A DNA stretch of 64,000 nucleotides from Spirosoma pollinicola. GTDB lineage: Bacteria; Bacteroidota; Bacteroidia; Cytophagales; Spirosomataceae. Below, piece by piece: positions 1-8,684 of this stretch (the stretch's first letter is position 1; each line of letters starts with the position of its first letter). A program made the translations under genes and the position numbers. The DNA lies in contig NZ_CP025096.1 of assembly GCF_002831565.1 (NCBI RefSeq), positions 4,698,501-4,762,500 on the forward strand. The letters are read 5' to 3'. Below the pieces are notes generated by a model. That model had not been told where the DNA came from and ran no database searches. It worked only from the letters and a program-made list of their open reading frames with translations.

Positions 1-674
1 AGTTGAGAATTGTTTGGCAGAAATCCATTTAACGCATAAAAGTTAACCAGGGCTACATAGGTAATTGGCGTGATAAAACTGGCCCCTACGCTCCAGTTTC
101 GCGTAATTCCGTAGCCAAACTCATTAAGTACCACGAGTGTGTTCCGGTAATAAAACCGACCTTTATCGGGGGTAAAAGCCGTTTGCCCTGTCAGTAACCA
201 GGCCGGAAACGGATTCTGGAAGGTAGTCCCATCAGCACTATATCCATCAGACGAGGCCGCACTACGAACCGTATCTACCCGAACGAGTAATTCCGGCTCA
301 AAATACGTTAGTTGACCGTTACTCTTACGGACGGTAATCATCGTACTGTCGCGCCGTACAAAGGTGCCATTAAGTTGCGTACCATCTTTCAGCACAAACA
401 CGGTCCCGTTTGACTGATCCAACTGCGCCGGAGTATCAGGACGGTTTGCCGAAATTGACAGGACCTGATCGGCTTCTACGTAGGACATGTCGCCATTAGG
501 TTTTCGGACGGTGATGATGGAGCTATCCTGCTGAATAACACGGCCCCGCAACGTTGTTCCATCACGCATGAGCAGGTACAAATGGGTACGTTGAGTATCC
601 TGTGGCGTAATTTTCATGAGTTGCGCCCACAAAATAGTTGGGGCAAGCAATAGGAAAAGAAGAACTGTTTTCAT
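1..674 (-). CDS. Outer-membrane-type protein with duplicated N-terminal motif (partial, C-terminus beyond window)
   Basis: The reading frame opens at an ATG and stays open to the left edge (224 residues visible). A signal peptide (MKTVLLFLLLAPTILWAQ) is followed by two copies of one motif, residues 32-73 and 91-133, each of the form L.LKDGT.L.G....DS..ITVRK.NG...Y.E. From about residue 153 the text (NPFPAWLLTGQTAFTP, then YYRNTLVVLNEFGYGIT) resembles the start of a barrel family that I know from Bacteroidota as uncharacterised outer-membrane proteins. Each motif copy probably forms a small beta-rich module in the periplasm. It is divergent from the aminotransferase at 721. Its function is unknown. 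Confidence 0.75.
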   Translation of the reverse strand, partial: MKTVLLFLLLAPTILWAQLMKITPQDTQRTHLYLLMRDGTTLRGRVIQQDSSIITVRKPNGDMSYVEADQVLSISANRPDTPAQLDQSNGTVFVLKDGTQLNGTFVRRDSTMITVRKSNGQLTYFEPELLVRVDTVRSAASSDGYSADGTTFQNPFPAWLLTGQTAFTPDKGRFYYRNTLVVLNEFGYGITRNWSVGASFITPITYVALVNFYALNGFLPNNSQ

Positions 675-720
675 GGTCGAGGGTGTTAAAATTTATAGAA
701 GCAATATTGAAATTTCCATC

Positions 721-1929
721 ATGTATACGGTTACAAACCGGCAATTATTTTTCCAGCATATAGCCCAGACCTCCGATTTTCCGTTAGGGTTGGAAATTGA
801 ACGAGCCGAAGGTATTTATCTTTTTGAACAGGCCGGTCCCGAACACGCTGAGCCGAAGTCCTACATGGATCTCATCTCAGGAATTGGCGTGAGTAATGTT
901 GGCCATCGACACCCGCGCGTCCTGGAAGCCATTCATAATCAGCTGGATAGATACCTACACCTGATGGTGTATGGCGAATTTGTGCAAACGTCCCAAACAC
1001 AATTGGCGCAGGCACTGGCGGCAACGCTTCCGGCTACTCTCGATACAGTTTATTTTACCAACTCGGGTACCGAAGCGGTGGAGGGAGCCATGAAACTAGC
1101 CAAACGCTTCACGGGTCGCACCGAGATCATTAGTTGCTTCAATGCCTATCATGGTTCTACCCAGGGGGCACTGTCGCTGTCGGGCGATGAGAATTTCAAA
1201 CGAAATTACCGTCCGCTCCTACCCGATATCCGACATATTCGCTTTGGCAATGTACCCGACCTTGAGCTGATCAGCCATCGAACAGCTGCCGTTGTGATGG
1301 AAGTTATTGGGGGCGAAGCAGGGGTTCGCGTACCAGATGCTGCCTATTTACAGGCCGTCCGCCAACGATGTACCGACACGGGCACATTGTTGATCTTTGA
1401 TGAAATCCAGACGGGTTTCGGTCGGACGGGTACGTTCTGGGCCTTTGAGGGTTTCGGGCCGGTAGTGCCTGATGTACTCCTTTGCGCTAAAGGAATGGGG
1501 GGCGGTATGCCGATCGGTGCCTTTATAAGTTCGGCAGAAATTATGAGTGTATTCAGGAACAACCCGATTCTGGGGCACATCACCACATTTGGCGGGCACC
1601 CGGTTTCGTGTGCCTCCTCGCTGGCAACGTTGCAGATTATTCGGGACGAAAAGTTACATGAACAAGCCGAAGCTAAAGGTCAATTGATCAGGCAGTTGCT
1701 AAAGCACCCCGCGATTCGGGAAGTGCGGGGCAAGGGGCTGATGCTGGCGGTAGAATTTGAGTCGTTTGAGGTACTGAAACCCGTCATTGACCGGGCAATA
1801 GACCGGGGTGTAATTACCGACTGGTTTCTGTTTTGCAACAACTCGATGCGCCTTGCGCCACCGCTTATTATTACGGAAGCCCAAATTCGGGAAGCCTGCG
1901 CTGTGATTCTGGCCGCTATTGACGTCTGA
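721..1929 (+). CDS. Class III PLP-dependent aminotransferase
   Basis: A 402-residue fold-type I aminotransferase of the acetylornithine/4-aminobutyrate group, transferring an amino group between an amino acid and a 2-oxo acid with pyridoxal phosphate. Visible landmarks are NSGTEAVEGAMKLAK (phosphate-binding region), YHGSTQGALSLSG, FDEIQTGFGRTG with the cofactor-contacting Asp227, and the Schiff-base Lys257 in CAKGMGGGMPIGAF. The ATG at 721 was chosen because an upstream in-frame ATG at 616 lies inside the divergent gene. It stands alone, with no biosynthetic neighbours, so the substrate cannot be told. It ends directly against the stop codon of a small gene on the other strand. Confidence 0.9.
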   Translation: MYTVTNRQLFFQHIAQTSDFPLGLEIERAEGIYLFEQAGPEHAEPKSYMDLISGIGVSNVGHRHPRVLEAIHNQLDRYLHLMVYGEFVQTSQTQLAQALAATLPATLDTVYFTNSGTEAVEGAMKLAKRFTGRTEIISCFNAYHGSTQGALSLSGDENFKRNYRPLLPDIRHIRFGNVPDLELISHRTAAVVMEVIGGEAGVRVPDAAYLQAVRQRCTDTGTLLIFDEIQTGFGRTGTFWAFEGFGPVVPDVLLCAKGMGGGMPIGAFISSAEIMSVFRNNPILGHITTFGGHPVSCASSLATLQIIRDEKLHEQAEAKGQLIRQLLKHPAIREVRGKGLMLAVEFESFEVLKPVIDRAIDRGVITDWFLFCNNSMRLAPPLIITEAQIREACAVILAAIDV

Positions 1930-2055
1930 TCAGGGAAACATCACCGTTAGGGTACCCACCAGCAGGGCTATTCCGAATAGTATCAATAGGCCAATCAGCG
2001 CGGTTTTCAGAATGCTGCCCGGCTTCTTGGATGGTTGGTTTGTCATTGTGTTCAT
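1930..2055 (-). CDS. Small single-helix membrane protein, 41 residues
   Basis: The minus strand encodes 41 residues from an ATG (an alternative ATG lies three codons in). A polar, lysine-containing head (NQPSKKPGS) is followed by about 24 hydrophobic residues (ILKTALIGLLILFGIALLVG and onward) and the chain stops at MFP. The composition is what a real single-pass helix looks like rather than random sequence, and the frame fills the space between the aminotransferase stop (1929) and the long palindrome at 2074. The two stop codons abut exactly. No family recognised. Coding status is an inference from composition and fit. Confidence 0.5.
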   Translation of the reverse strand: MNTMTNQPSKKPGSILKTALIGLLILFGIALLVGTLTVMFP

Positions 2056-2073
2056 GCGTTTTTGTTGAAAGCA

Positions 2074-2218
2074 GTGTTAAGTATTCTGCCATTTACCCCC
2101 AACTCCCTGAAGGACGGTCGGCCGCTGCCGGGCGTAAGTTGAGAATAGTCAAGCTTACGCCCGGCAGCGGCCGACCGTCCTTCAGGGAGTTGGGGGTAAA
2201 TGGCAGAATACTTAACAC
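2074..2218. repeat. Long perfect palindrome, 65-bp arms
   Basis: The left arm 2074-2138 and right arm 2154-2218 are exact reverse complements, separated by 15 bases. The GC-rich core contains shorter nested palindromes (CGGC-AGCG-GCCG). It lies between the pccB stop (2261, minus strand) and the start of the small membrane gene (2055, minus strand). There is no T-tract, so it is not a classical intrinsic terminator, but the transcript would fold into a very stable hairpin from either strand. Confidence 0.9.
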
Positions 2219-2260
2219 GATATATAATCTAAATCAAGTTGCTCTAGTGTGTACAACGAT

Positions 2261-3859
2261 TTATAACGGAATGTTTCCGTGTTTTTTCTTCGGAAGCGTT
2301 GCTACTTTGTTTTCCAGCATGGTAAACGCACGGATGAGCTTCTGGCGGGTTTGATCAGGCATGATGACCTCGTCGATATAGCCTCGGTTTGCTGCCCGAT
2401 AGGGATTAGCGAACTTCTCGGTATATTCCAGCACTTTCTCCTGCAACTTCGCCTGTGGGTCTTCGGCTTCGGCAATTTCGCGTTTGAAGATGATCTCGGC
2501 GGCTCCACTGGCGCCCATAACGGCAATTTCTGCCGATGGCCAGGCATAGTTCATGTCGGCACCAATATGTTTCGAGTTCATAACATCATAGGCACCACCA
2601 TAGGCTTTACGGGTGATAACCGTTACGCGGGGTACGGTGGCTTCGCAGAAGGCAAACAGTAATTTTGCGCCATTCGTAATAATCCCGTTCCATTCCTGAT
2701 CGGTGCCAGGCAGGAAACCGGGCACATCTTCGAGTACTAGCAAGGGCACGTTGAAACAGTCGCAGAACCGCACAAACCGGGCAGCTTTGGTGCTGGCATG
2801 AATATCGAGCACCCCCGCCAGAACAGCAGGCTGATTGCCCACTACCCCAATGCTGCGACCACCGATACGAGCGAAACCGACCACAATATTCTCGGCAAAA
2901 TTCCGGTGTACTTCCATGAAGCTGCCGCCATCAACCAGTTCATCGATTACCTCCCGCATGTCGTAAGGCTGATTGGGATTAGCCGGTATAATGTTGTTTA
3001 GACCCGGTCTTGACTCGTCGGCTGGCTCATAGGCAAGCATCGGCGGTTCATCTTCGCAATTCTGCGGGATATAACTCAGCACCTGTTTAAGGCTTTGAAT
3101 GCAGGCCAGTTCGTTCTCGCAGGAAAAATGCGTCACCCCGGATTTCGAGCTGTGTGTGCTGGCTCCGCCTAATTCTTCGGCCGTCACATTTTCATGCGTA
3201 ACTGTCTTCACTACATTTGGGCCGGTCACGAACATATAGCTCGTATTCTCGACCATAAAAATAAGGTCGGTAATTGCCGGGCTATACACAGCACCACCCG
3301 CGCAGGGGCCCATAACGGCCGACAGTTGCGGAATCACGCCCGATGCCCGTGTGTTACGGTAAAATATATCGGCATAGCCTGCCAGCGACAGAACCCCTTC
3401 CTGAATCCGGGCGCCCCCTGAATCATTAAGGCCAATTAAGGGAGCCCCGTTTTGCAGAGCTAGATCCATCAATTTACAGATTTTTTCGGCGTGGGTTTCT
3501 GACAAAGCGCCCCCAAACACCGTAAAATCCTGGGCAAAAACATAAGTCAAGCGCCCGTTTACAGTACCATATCCAGTTACAACGCCATCGCCAAGATAAT
3601 GCTCTTTGTCCATCCCGAAATCACGGGTACGGTGCATGACAAACTTGCCAATTTCCTCAAAAGAGCCTTCGTCCATCAGCAAAGCGATTCGCTCACGAGC
3701 CGTTAATTTGCCTTTTTTATGTTGAGCATCAATACGCTTCTGACCGCCACCCAGTTCGGCTTCAGTATTTTTCTGGGCCAAAACGTCGGCTTTGGACAGT
3801 TTAGGAACAACGGTCTCCGTGGACTCTGAAAGGGTTGTAGCAGGCATATGGTTGGTCAT
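2261..3859 (-). CDS. pccB: Acyl-CoA carboxylase carboxyltransferase (beta) subunit, propionyl-CoA carboxylase type
   Basis: A 532-residue carboxyltransferase of the PccB/methylmalonyl-CoA decarboxylase alpha group. It moves a carboxyl group from biotin to propionyl-CoA (or a related acyl-CoA) in the cytoplasm, feeding methylmalonyl-CoA. The N-terminal half carries [19 protein letters not shown] and the acyl-CoA/biotin site [13 protein letters not shown]; the C-terminal half has a [15 protein letters not shown] segment and the typical end KKHGNIPL. Length matches the family. No alpha (biotin carboxylase) subunit is adjacent, which is usual for Bacteroidota. A good promoter lies 18 bases upstream of the ATG. 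A second ATG at codon 5 is possible. Confidence 0.93.
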   Translation of the reverse strand: MTNHMPATTLSESTETVVPKLSKADVLAQKNTEAELGGGQKRIDAQHKKGKLTARERIALLMDEGSFEEIGKFVMHRTRDFGMDKEHYLGDGVVTGYGTVNGRLTYVFAQDFTVFGGALSETHAEKICKLMDLALQNGAPLIGLNDSGGARIQEGVLSLAGYADIFYRNTRASGVIPQLSAVMGPCAGGAVYSPAITDLIFMVENTSYMFVTGPNVVKTVTHENVTAEELGGASTHSSKSGVTHFSCENELACIQSLKQVLSYIPQNCEDEPPMLAYEPADESRPGLNNIIPANPNQPYDMREVIDELVDGGSFMEVHRNFAENIVVGFARIGGRSIGVVGNQPAVLAGVLDIHASTKAARFVRFCDCFNVPLLVLEDVPGFLPGTDQEWNGIITNGAKLLFAFCEATVPRVTVITRKAYGGAYDVMNSKHIGADMNYAWPSAEIAVMGASGAAEIIFKREIAEAEDPQAKLQEKVLEYTEKFANPYRAANRGYIDEVIMPDQTRQKLIRAFTMLENKVATLPKKKHGNIPL

Positions 3860-3876
3860 AGGTAAACAAGTAGGGA

Positions 3877-3904
3877 CAAAGTTAATTTATCTTACGGATT
3901 CCAA
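3877..3904 (-). promoter_or_regulatory. Bacteroidota-type promoter for pccB
   Basis: Read on the minus strand: TTG (3902-3904), 17 bases, then TAACTTTG (3877-3884), matching the Bacteroidota consensus of TTG/TTTG at -33 and TAnnTTTG at -7. The pccB ATG follows 18 bases after the -7 box, which gives a short leader. Confidence 0.55.
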
Positions 3905-3953
3905 CGGTTTTGACGTGTTTTGTGTCCTGAAATTTATTAAACCTAATTAAAGG

Positions 3954-4487
3954 ATGCAGCGACTTCTCCGTTTACTTACTCTCCCGATCATCTTGGGGCT
4001 GCTCGACAGTTGCGGGCGTCCTTATGCACCGAATCCGCCTACTACAGGCGACACATACCGCCCCGTTTATGCCGCCTATTCTGACGTTCGTTCGATTCAG
4101 ACGCTTGGGCCACAACCCATTAAAAACGCAGGCAAGATTTATCGCAAAGACGATTACCTGTTCATCAACGACCGGGGAAGTGGTATTCATATTCTGGATA
4201 ACCGTATTCCTGAAAAGCCGGTTAAGCTGGCCTTCATAGCCATTCTGGGCAATCAGGAACTAGCCATTAAAGACAGTATTCTCTATGCCGACAACATTAC
4301 GGATCTGGTGGCCCTGAATATTGCCAACCCGTTGAATGTGCGGCTTGTCAAACGAATTGAAAACGCATTTGAGTATTCCGCTTTCCCGCTGGCAACGAAT
4401 GTACGATTTGAGTGCGCTGATCGTAGCCGGGGGGTAGTCGTTCGTTGGGAAAAGATCGCCGTCGAAAATCCACAATGTTATCGTTAA
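3954..4487 (+). CDS. LVIVD-repeat surface lipoprotein (short)
   Basis: A 177-residue lipoprotein with a lipobox-like end of the signal peptide (LGLLDSC) around Cys20. The body has two or three degenerate LVIVD-type propeller strands, for example GKIYRKDDYLFINDRGSGIHILDN and then a segment ending in LVALNIANP. It is about half the size of a normal LVIVD protein and its C-terminal 30 residues (FECADRSRGVVVRWEK) no longer look like the repeat. It is followed 15 bases later by a longer paralogue, so the two probably form one operon with the barrel-like protein at 5252. Exported to an outer membrane or the cell surface; function unknown. Confidence 0.75.
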   Translation: MQRLLRLLTLPIILGLLDSCGRPYAPNPPTTGDTYRPVYAAYSDVRSIQTLGPQPIKNAGKIYRKDDYLFINDRGSGIHILDNRIPEKPVKLAFIAILGNQELAIKDSILYADNITDLVALNIANPLNVRLVKRIENAFEYSAFPLATNVRFECADRSRGVVVRWEKIAVENPQCYR

Positions 4488-4502
4488 CGTTACTCTACAC
4501 CT

Positions 4503-5255
4503 ATGAACTCACTTCTCCGCTTTCTCCCCCTACTCTTCCTGCTGGCATCCTGCGATAAAGGCAGCAGCAGCGATGCCCCTTCGCCCGGTTCAGGCACTGG
4601 CGGCTCTACCGCCCGGTTCACCGTAAGTGGCAATACGCTTTACACGGTCAGCAATACCGCGTTGCAGACCTATGATATTTCACAAAGCAGCAATCCTAAA
4701 ACAGGGAGTAAGGTACCCCTCGGCTTTGGCGTCGAAACGATTTTCCCTTACCGAAACACCCTGTTTATCGGCACGCAGACCGGGATGCATATTTACGACA
4801 TCAACCAACCTGCCACCCCCAGATCAGTGGGTATCTATACCCATATTTTGAGTTGCGACCCCGTGGTAGCGCAGGGCAACTACGCTTATGTCACCCTGCG
4901 CAGCGGAACCAATTGCCGGGCTCAGGCGGTGAATATTAATAGCCTCGATGTTATTGAGATCAGTAATCTGGCCTCGCCCAAACTTATAAGGAGTTACCCC
5001 ATGATAAATCCGCATGGTCTCGGTGTCGACAGTACGTTGCTGTTCGTTGGAGAGGGCGACTACGGTTTGCGGGTTATGGATATTAGCGATCCCACCAATG
5101 TGCGCGAAGTGCAGTATTTCTATGAGACGAAGACCTATGATGTCATTCCAGCTAAAAAATTGTTGATCGTTACCGGCCCCGACGGAATTTACCAGTACAG
5201 CTATGCCGATTTGAAACAGTTGAAACTGCTCAGTAAAATTCCGGTTGAACTATGA
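4503..5255 (+). CDS. LVIVD-repeat beta-propeller lipoprotein
   Basis: A 250-residue lipoprotein: signal peptide with lipobox LLASC (Cys17), a Ser/Gly-rich linker (residues about 20-37), then repeats of the form NTL.....L..YDI....P, seen as LQTYDISQSSNP, MHIYDINQPATP, LDVIEISNLASP and LRVMDISDPTN. That is the LVIVD repeat, a four- to five-bladed propeller common on Bacteroidota surfaces and thought to bind proteins or glycans. It overlaps the next gene by four bases (ATGA), so the two are translationally coupled. Confidence 0.85.
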   Translation: MNSLLRFLPLLFLLASCDKGSSSDAPSPGSGTGGSTARFTVSGNTLYTVSNTALQTYDISQSSNPKTGSKVPLGFGVETIFPYRNTLFIGTQTGMHIYDINQPATPRSVGIYTHILSCDPVVAQGNYAYVTLRSGTNCRAQAVNINSLDVIEISNLASPKLIRSYPMINPHGLGVDSTLLFVGEGDYGLRVMDISDPTNVREVQYFYETKTYDVIPAKKLLIVTGPDGIYQYSYADLKQLKLLSKIPVEL

Positions 5256-5959
5256 AACCATTCAGCCTTCTTTTTTTGCTGGGGTTGTTCTTGGCACTCA
5301 GCCAGTCGGCAAGGTCACAACAAACCAGCTCATTCTCAATATCTGATAGTAAAGTAGAACGAAATTCGAGTTGGGTAGTCAAATTTGCTCCGCTGAGCCT
5401 GTTGGATCCCAGCAACACGATTCAGTTTGGGCTGGAGCGTTTTATGGGTTCTCATCAGTCCCTTCAGATTGAAGCCGGTTACGGTCGGCAGAGCATGAAC
5501 TTATGGCAAACCTCACAAGAATCCCGCTACAGCAACACTGAAAACTGGCGCGGGCGGGCGGAGTGGCGATATTACTGGAAAGGCGGCCCACTTGGCTCCT
5601 ATCTGGCTATCGAAGGGCTTTATAAACAGGTAACGGCTTACGAAAACGGAACCGTTGGCATTGGCTGCGAAACAGGCCAATGTCAGTATTATCAGCGATT
5701 TTCATCCCCCATTGCCAAACGCGTCTGGGCTGGTCACTTAAAGTTTGGGCGTCAGTTTCCACTTTCGCCCAACAATCGACTGGTGGCCGATTTTTACGGG
5801 GGCCTTGGCGTCCGCTGGAACTCTGTCGACCGTACTATTCAGCCCGACAGCTATTACTATTATCAGGCCAGAGGATATACTCTGTTTGACCCATTTTCAT
5901 ACACACCCTACCCGCGCATAAGTATTTCCTATGGCATAAAGTTTGGCTATGCGTTTTAG
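5252..5959 (+). CDS. Secreted beta-barrel-like protein of unknown function
   Basis: A 235-residue protein with a Sec signal peptide cleaved near SARSQ (residue 23). The rest alternates polar and aromatic residues (IQFGLERFMGSHQSLQIEAG; WRGRAEWRYYWKG; LAIEGLYKQ; RISISYGIKFGYAF), the pattern of an eight- to ten-strand outer-membrane barrel, and the terminal Phe is typical of such proteins. It recalls DUF3575 barrels, but I cannot confirm that by eye. Coupled to the LVIVD lipoprotein before it, so barrel and propeller may form a surface pair. Confidence 0.7.
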   Translation: MKPFSLLFLLGLFLALSQSARSQQTSSFSISDSKVERNSSWVVKFAPLSLLDPSNTIQFGLERFMGSHQSLQIEAGYGRQSMNLWQTSQESRYSNTENWRGRAEWRYYWKGGPLGSYLAIEGLYKQVTAYENGTVGIGCETGQCQYYQRFSSPIAKRVWAGHLKFGRQFPLSPNNRLVADFYGGLGVRWNSVDRTIQPDSYYYYQARGYTLFDPFSYTPYPRISISYGIKFGYAF

Positions 5960-5961
5960 CT

Positions 5962-6006
5962 TACGTTTGTGACGTTTTCAATCGAATGGCAGGGTGAATA
6001 CGTTTG
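5962..6006 (+). promoter_or_regulatory. Possible promoter(s) for porQ
   Basis: TACGTTTG occurs twice on the plus strand, at 5962-5969 and 5999-6006, both fitting TAnnTTTG. The second has a TTTT about 20 bases upstream in place of the -33 TTTG. porQ starts 50 bases after it. Confidence 0.35.
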
Positions 6007-6055
6007 TCAGGCTAAAAATTGGCTTTCTTTGTAAAAAACTGCGAACGACTTCCGC

Positions 6056-7102
6056 TTGAAAGCCTATTCCATTTCTTTTCTTTTTTTACTGATATGCCCG
6101 GTTCTGACGGTTGCGCAATCACCAGGGGGACAGCGTATCTTTTCGTTTCTGGATTTGCCAACTCATGCGCGCGTGGCGGCTCTTGGCGGACAGATTGCCA
6201 CGGCTACCAGCCCGGGTGGAGCTTATCATCTGAACAATCCCGCCCTTGCCGACTCTACGGCTCCCAATCTTTTGTCCATCAGCTTAATGCCTTATCTGGC
6301 AGCGGCCAAATACATTACCGTCCAATATGGATTGCCCGTAAAATCCAACGATGCCGACCGGCATACTGGCTGGGCCATTGGTTTGCAATATTTGAGTTAT
6401 GGCCAGTTCAGCATGACCGACCCAACTGGAAATACACTGGGTACATTTTCGGCCAATGATTACGCACTTAGCCTGACGCACTCGCGAACAGAAGGAAATT
6501 TCACCCTAGGCGCTACAATTAAAGCGGTTGGGTCTTCCATTGAAATGTACTCGGCCTTTGGCATACTAGCCGATTTAGGTGGGGTATGGCGGCATCCAAA
6601 CCGCAACCTGACCTTCGGATTAGTGGCTAAAAATGTGGGTTACCTCGTTAAAAACTATGGTCCCACAGATGCCAATCTCCCCTTCGATTTACAGGCGGGC
6701 ATTACCATAAAACCCCAACACGCCCCCATTCGCCTAACAGTAACGGCTCATCATCTTCAACGGTTCGACATTAGTTATAACGACCCGAATCTGAATATTC
6801 GGTATGATCTGAGTGGCAACCCCATTCCACAAACAACCAGCGTAACCGAAAAAATAGCCCGCCATCTGAGTATTGGCGCCGAATTGCTCCTTAGTCCAAA
6901 CGTTAATTTACTGGTGGGATACAATCACCAGAAACGGGCCGAGGGTACGCTAACGACTGGCGGTGGTGGCGCGGGAATTTCGTTTGGGGCTTCGGTGCAG
7001 GCCAAAGGCTTTCAATTGACGTATGGTCGGTTTACAACTGTTCCCACGGCGGGAACAAGCCAGTTGTCACTGCGAATTGATTTGGAACGGTTGTTGAAAT
7101 GA
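6056..7102 (+). CDS. porQ: Type IX secretion system protein PorQ
   Basis: A 348-residue outer-membrane barrel of the PorV/PorQ group. After the signal peptide (ending VLTVAQ) comes the family signature GGQRIFSFLDLPTHARVAALGG, then NPAL and the repeated barrel strands to the end. In studied species PorQ acts with PorZ at the cell surface in the type IX system, which anchors exported proteins to A-LPS. The start is TTG: no in-frame ATG precedes the end of the signal peptide, so TTG is needed to give an exported product. Its presence implies the organism exports CTD-tagged proteins through T9SS; no other por gene lies in the window. Confidence 0.88.
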   Translation: MKAYSISFLFLLICPVLTVAQSPGGQRIFSFLDLPTHARVAALGGQIATATSPGGAYHLNNPALADSTAPNLLSISLMPYLAAAKYITVQYGLPVKSNDADRHTGWAIGLQYLSYGQFSMTDPTGNTLGTFSANDYALSLTHSRTEGNFTLGATIKAVGSSIEMYSAFGILADLGGVWRHPNRNLTFGLVAKNVGYLVKNYGPTDANLPFDLQAGITIKPQHAPIRLTVTAHHLQRFDISYNDPNLNIRYDLSGNPIPQTTSVTEKIARHLSIGAELLLSPNVNLLVGYNHQKRAEGTLTTGGGGAGISFGASVQAKGFQLTYGRFTTVPTAGTSQLSLRIDLERLLK

Positions 7103-7205
7103 TGAATCAACGAGTTAGCCACGTTAGATTTTTATACCCATTGAGCCATTTTCCTATTTCCTGTGTTTATTTACCACGGGGTGCCCAACTTACTCCGTTT
7201 TTTCA

Positions 7206-8606
7206 ATGACCCAATCACTCAAAGACCTTACCCCACGGCAAATTGTTGCCGAGTTAGACCAGTACATTATTGGCCAGCACGACGCAAAGCGTAATGTGGC
7301 CATTGCCCTGCGCAATCGCTGGCGCCGGATGAACAGCTCCGCTGATATGCAGCGCGAAATTACTCCGAATAATATCCTGATGATTGGCGCTACCGGCGTA
7401 GGCAAAACAGAAATTGCCCGGCGGCTAGCAAAAATTGCCGATGCGCCCTTTATCAAAGTCGAAGCTTCGAAATTTACCGAAGTTGGCTACGTTGGCCGTG
7501 ATGTTGAAAGCATGATTCGTGATCTTGTCGAGCAGTCGGTAAATATGGTGCGGGCAGCTAAAAAAGAAGCCGTACAGGCCAAAGCCCATCAACTGGCTGA
7601 AGATGCAATTCTGGATATATTGATACCGCCCGTTAAGCCCGCCAATGGGCATGTGGGATTCGAAAACGAAAAAGCCGATCGAGCTCACGGCGACTCCGAC
7701 TCCGAACTGAACGAACGCACCCGCGAACGTTTCCGCGAAAAAATCCGCTCTGGCGAGATGGACGACCGCAAAATCGACATCGACGTTCAGCAGAGTCAGG
7801 CGCCAAACATCGGCATTATGGGCGGGGCAGTAGACGATCTCTCTATGATGAATATTCAGGAGATGATTGGCGGCATGATGCCTAAACGGGGCAAAAAACG
7901 TAAAGTAAGCATTGCCGAAGCACGTAAAATCTTGCTCGATGAAGAAGCAGCCAAGCTCATCGACATGGACGAAGTCAAGGAAGAAGCTATTCGAAAAGCC
8001 GAAGACGCGGGTATTATTTTCATCGACGAAATAGACAAAGTCGCTTCGGCTCGTTCGGGCAATGGTGGTGGCGGTCCTGATGTGAGCCGCGAGGGCGTTC
8101 AGCGGGATTTACTCCCGATTGTAGAAGGTAGTGCGGTCAATACCAAATACGGCGTAATCCATACCGACCATATTCTGTTCATTGCCGCCGGTGCTTTCCA
8201 TGTGGCAAAACCCAGCGATCTGATTCCCGAATTACAGGGACGTTTCCCGATTCGGGTGGAGTTACAGAGCCTCTCAGAAGATGATTTCTACCAGATTCTG
8301 AAAGAGCCCAAAAACGCCCTGACCAAGCAATACGAAGCCATGTTAAAAGTTGAGGATGTTGGCTTGACCTTTCAGGATGACGCCCTGCGCGAACTGGCCC
8401 GGATTGCCTTCGAGGTGAACAGCGACGTTGAGAATATCGGCGCACGCCGGTTGCAAACAGTCTTGAGTCACCTGATGAATGACTTCATGTTCGACATTCC
8501 CGATGTTATCGGGGCCAACGCACATGTCGTAGTCACAAAAGAACTTGTTTACGAAAAGCTGAACGGCCTGGTCAAAAACCGGGATTTGAGCCAGTTTATT
8601 TTGTAA
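7206..8606 (+). CDS. hslU: ATP-dependent protease ATPase subunit HslU (ClpY)
   Basis: A 466-residue AAA+ unfoldase that feeds proteins to the HslV peptidase. It shows TPRQIVAELDQYIIGQ at the start, Walker A GATGVGKT (61-68), the pore motif GYVGRD (94-99), a variable I domain (about 110-230, charged), Walker B IIFIDEIDK, and the arginine-finger region LQGRFPIRVEL. The start at ATG 7206 gives the standard N-terminus. hslV is not adjacent, unlike in Proteobacteria. The stop codon directly abuts the left arm of a palindrome. Confidence 0.97.
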   Translation: MTQSLKDLTPRQIVAELDQYIIGQHDAKRNVAIALRNRWRRMNSSADMQREITPNNILMIGATGVGKTEIARRLAKIADAPFIKVEASKFTEVGYVGRDVESMIRDLVEQSVNMVRAAKKEAVQAKAHQLAEDAILDILIPPVKPANGHVGFENEKADRAHGDSDSELNERTRERFREKIRSGEMDDRKIDIDVQQSQAPNIGIMGGAVDDLSMMNIQEMIGGMMPKRGKKRKVSIAEARKILLDEEAAKLIDMDEVKEEAIRKAEDAGIIFIDEIDKVASARSGNGGGGPDVSREGVQRDLLPIVEGSAVNTKYGVIHTDHILFIAAGAFHVAKPSDLIPELQGRFPIRVELQSLSEDDFYQILKEPKNALTKQYEAMLKVEDVGLTFQDDALRELARIAFEVNSDVENIGARRLQTVLSHLMNDFMFDIPDVIGANAHVVVTKELVYEKLNGLVKNRDLSQFIL

Positions 8607-8684
8607 TGTAACGCGGACATCCTGTCCGCCTGGCCGCAGTCTGAAAAGACTATTTAACCAGGCGGACAGGATGTCCGCGTTACA
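8607..8684. repeat. Perfect palindrome, 27-bp arms, between convergent genes
   Basis: Arms 8607-8633 and 8658-8684 are exact reverse complements. The left arm begins the base after the hslU stop; the right arm contains the stop codon (8680-8682) of the convergent gene. Each arm holds its own hairpin (GCGGACA-TCC-TGTCCGC). It probably ends both transcripts, though no T-tract follows. Confidence 0.88.

Noticed and set aside
2031..2354. 107-codon plus-strand frame
   Set aside because: It runs through the palindrome and into the pccB C-terminus; its amino-acid sequence is a product of the repeat.
7104..7205. 35-codon plus-strand frame before hslU
   Set aside because: It overlaps the hslU start and shows no helix, signal or motif.
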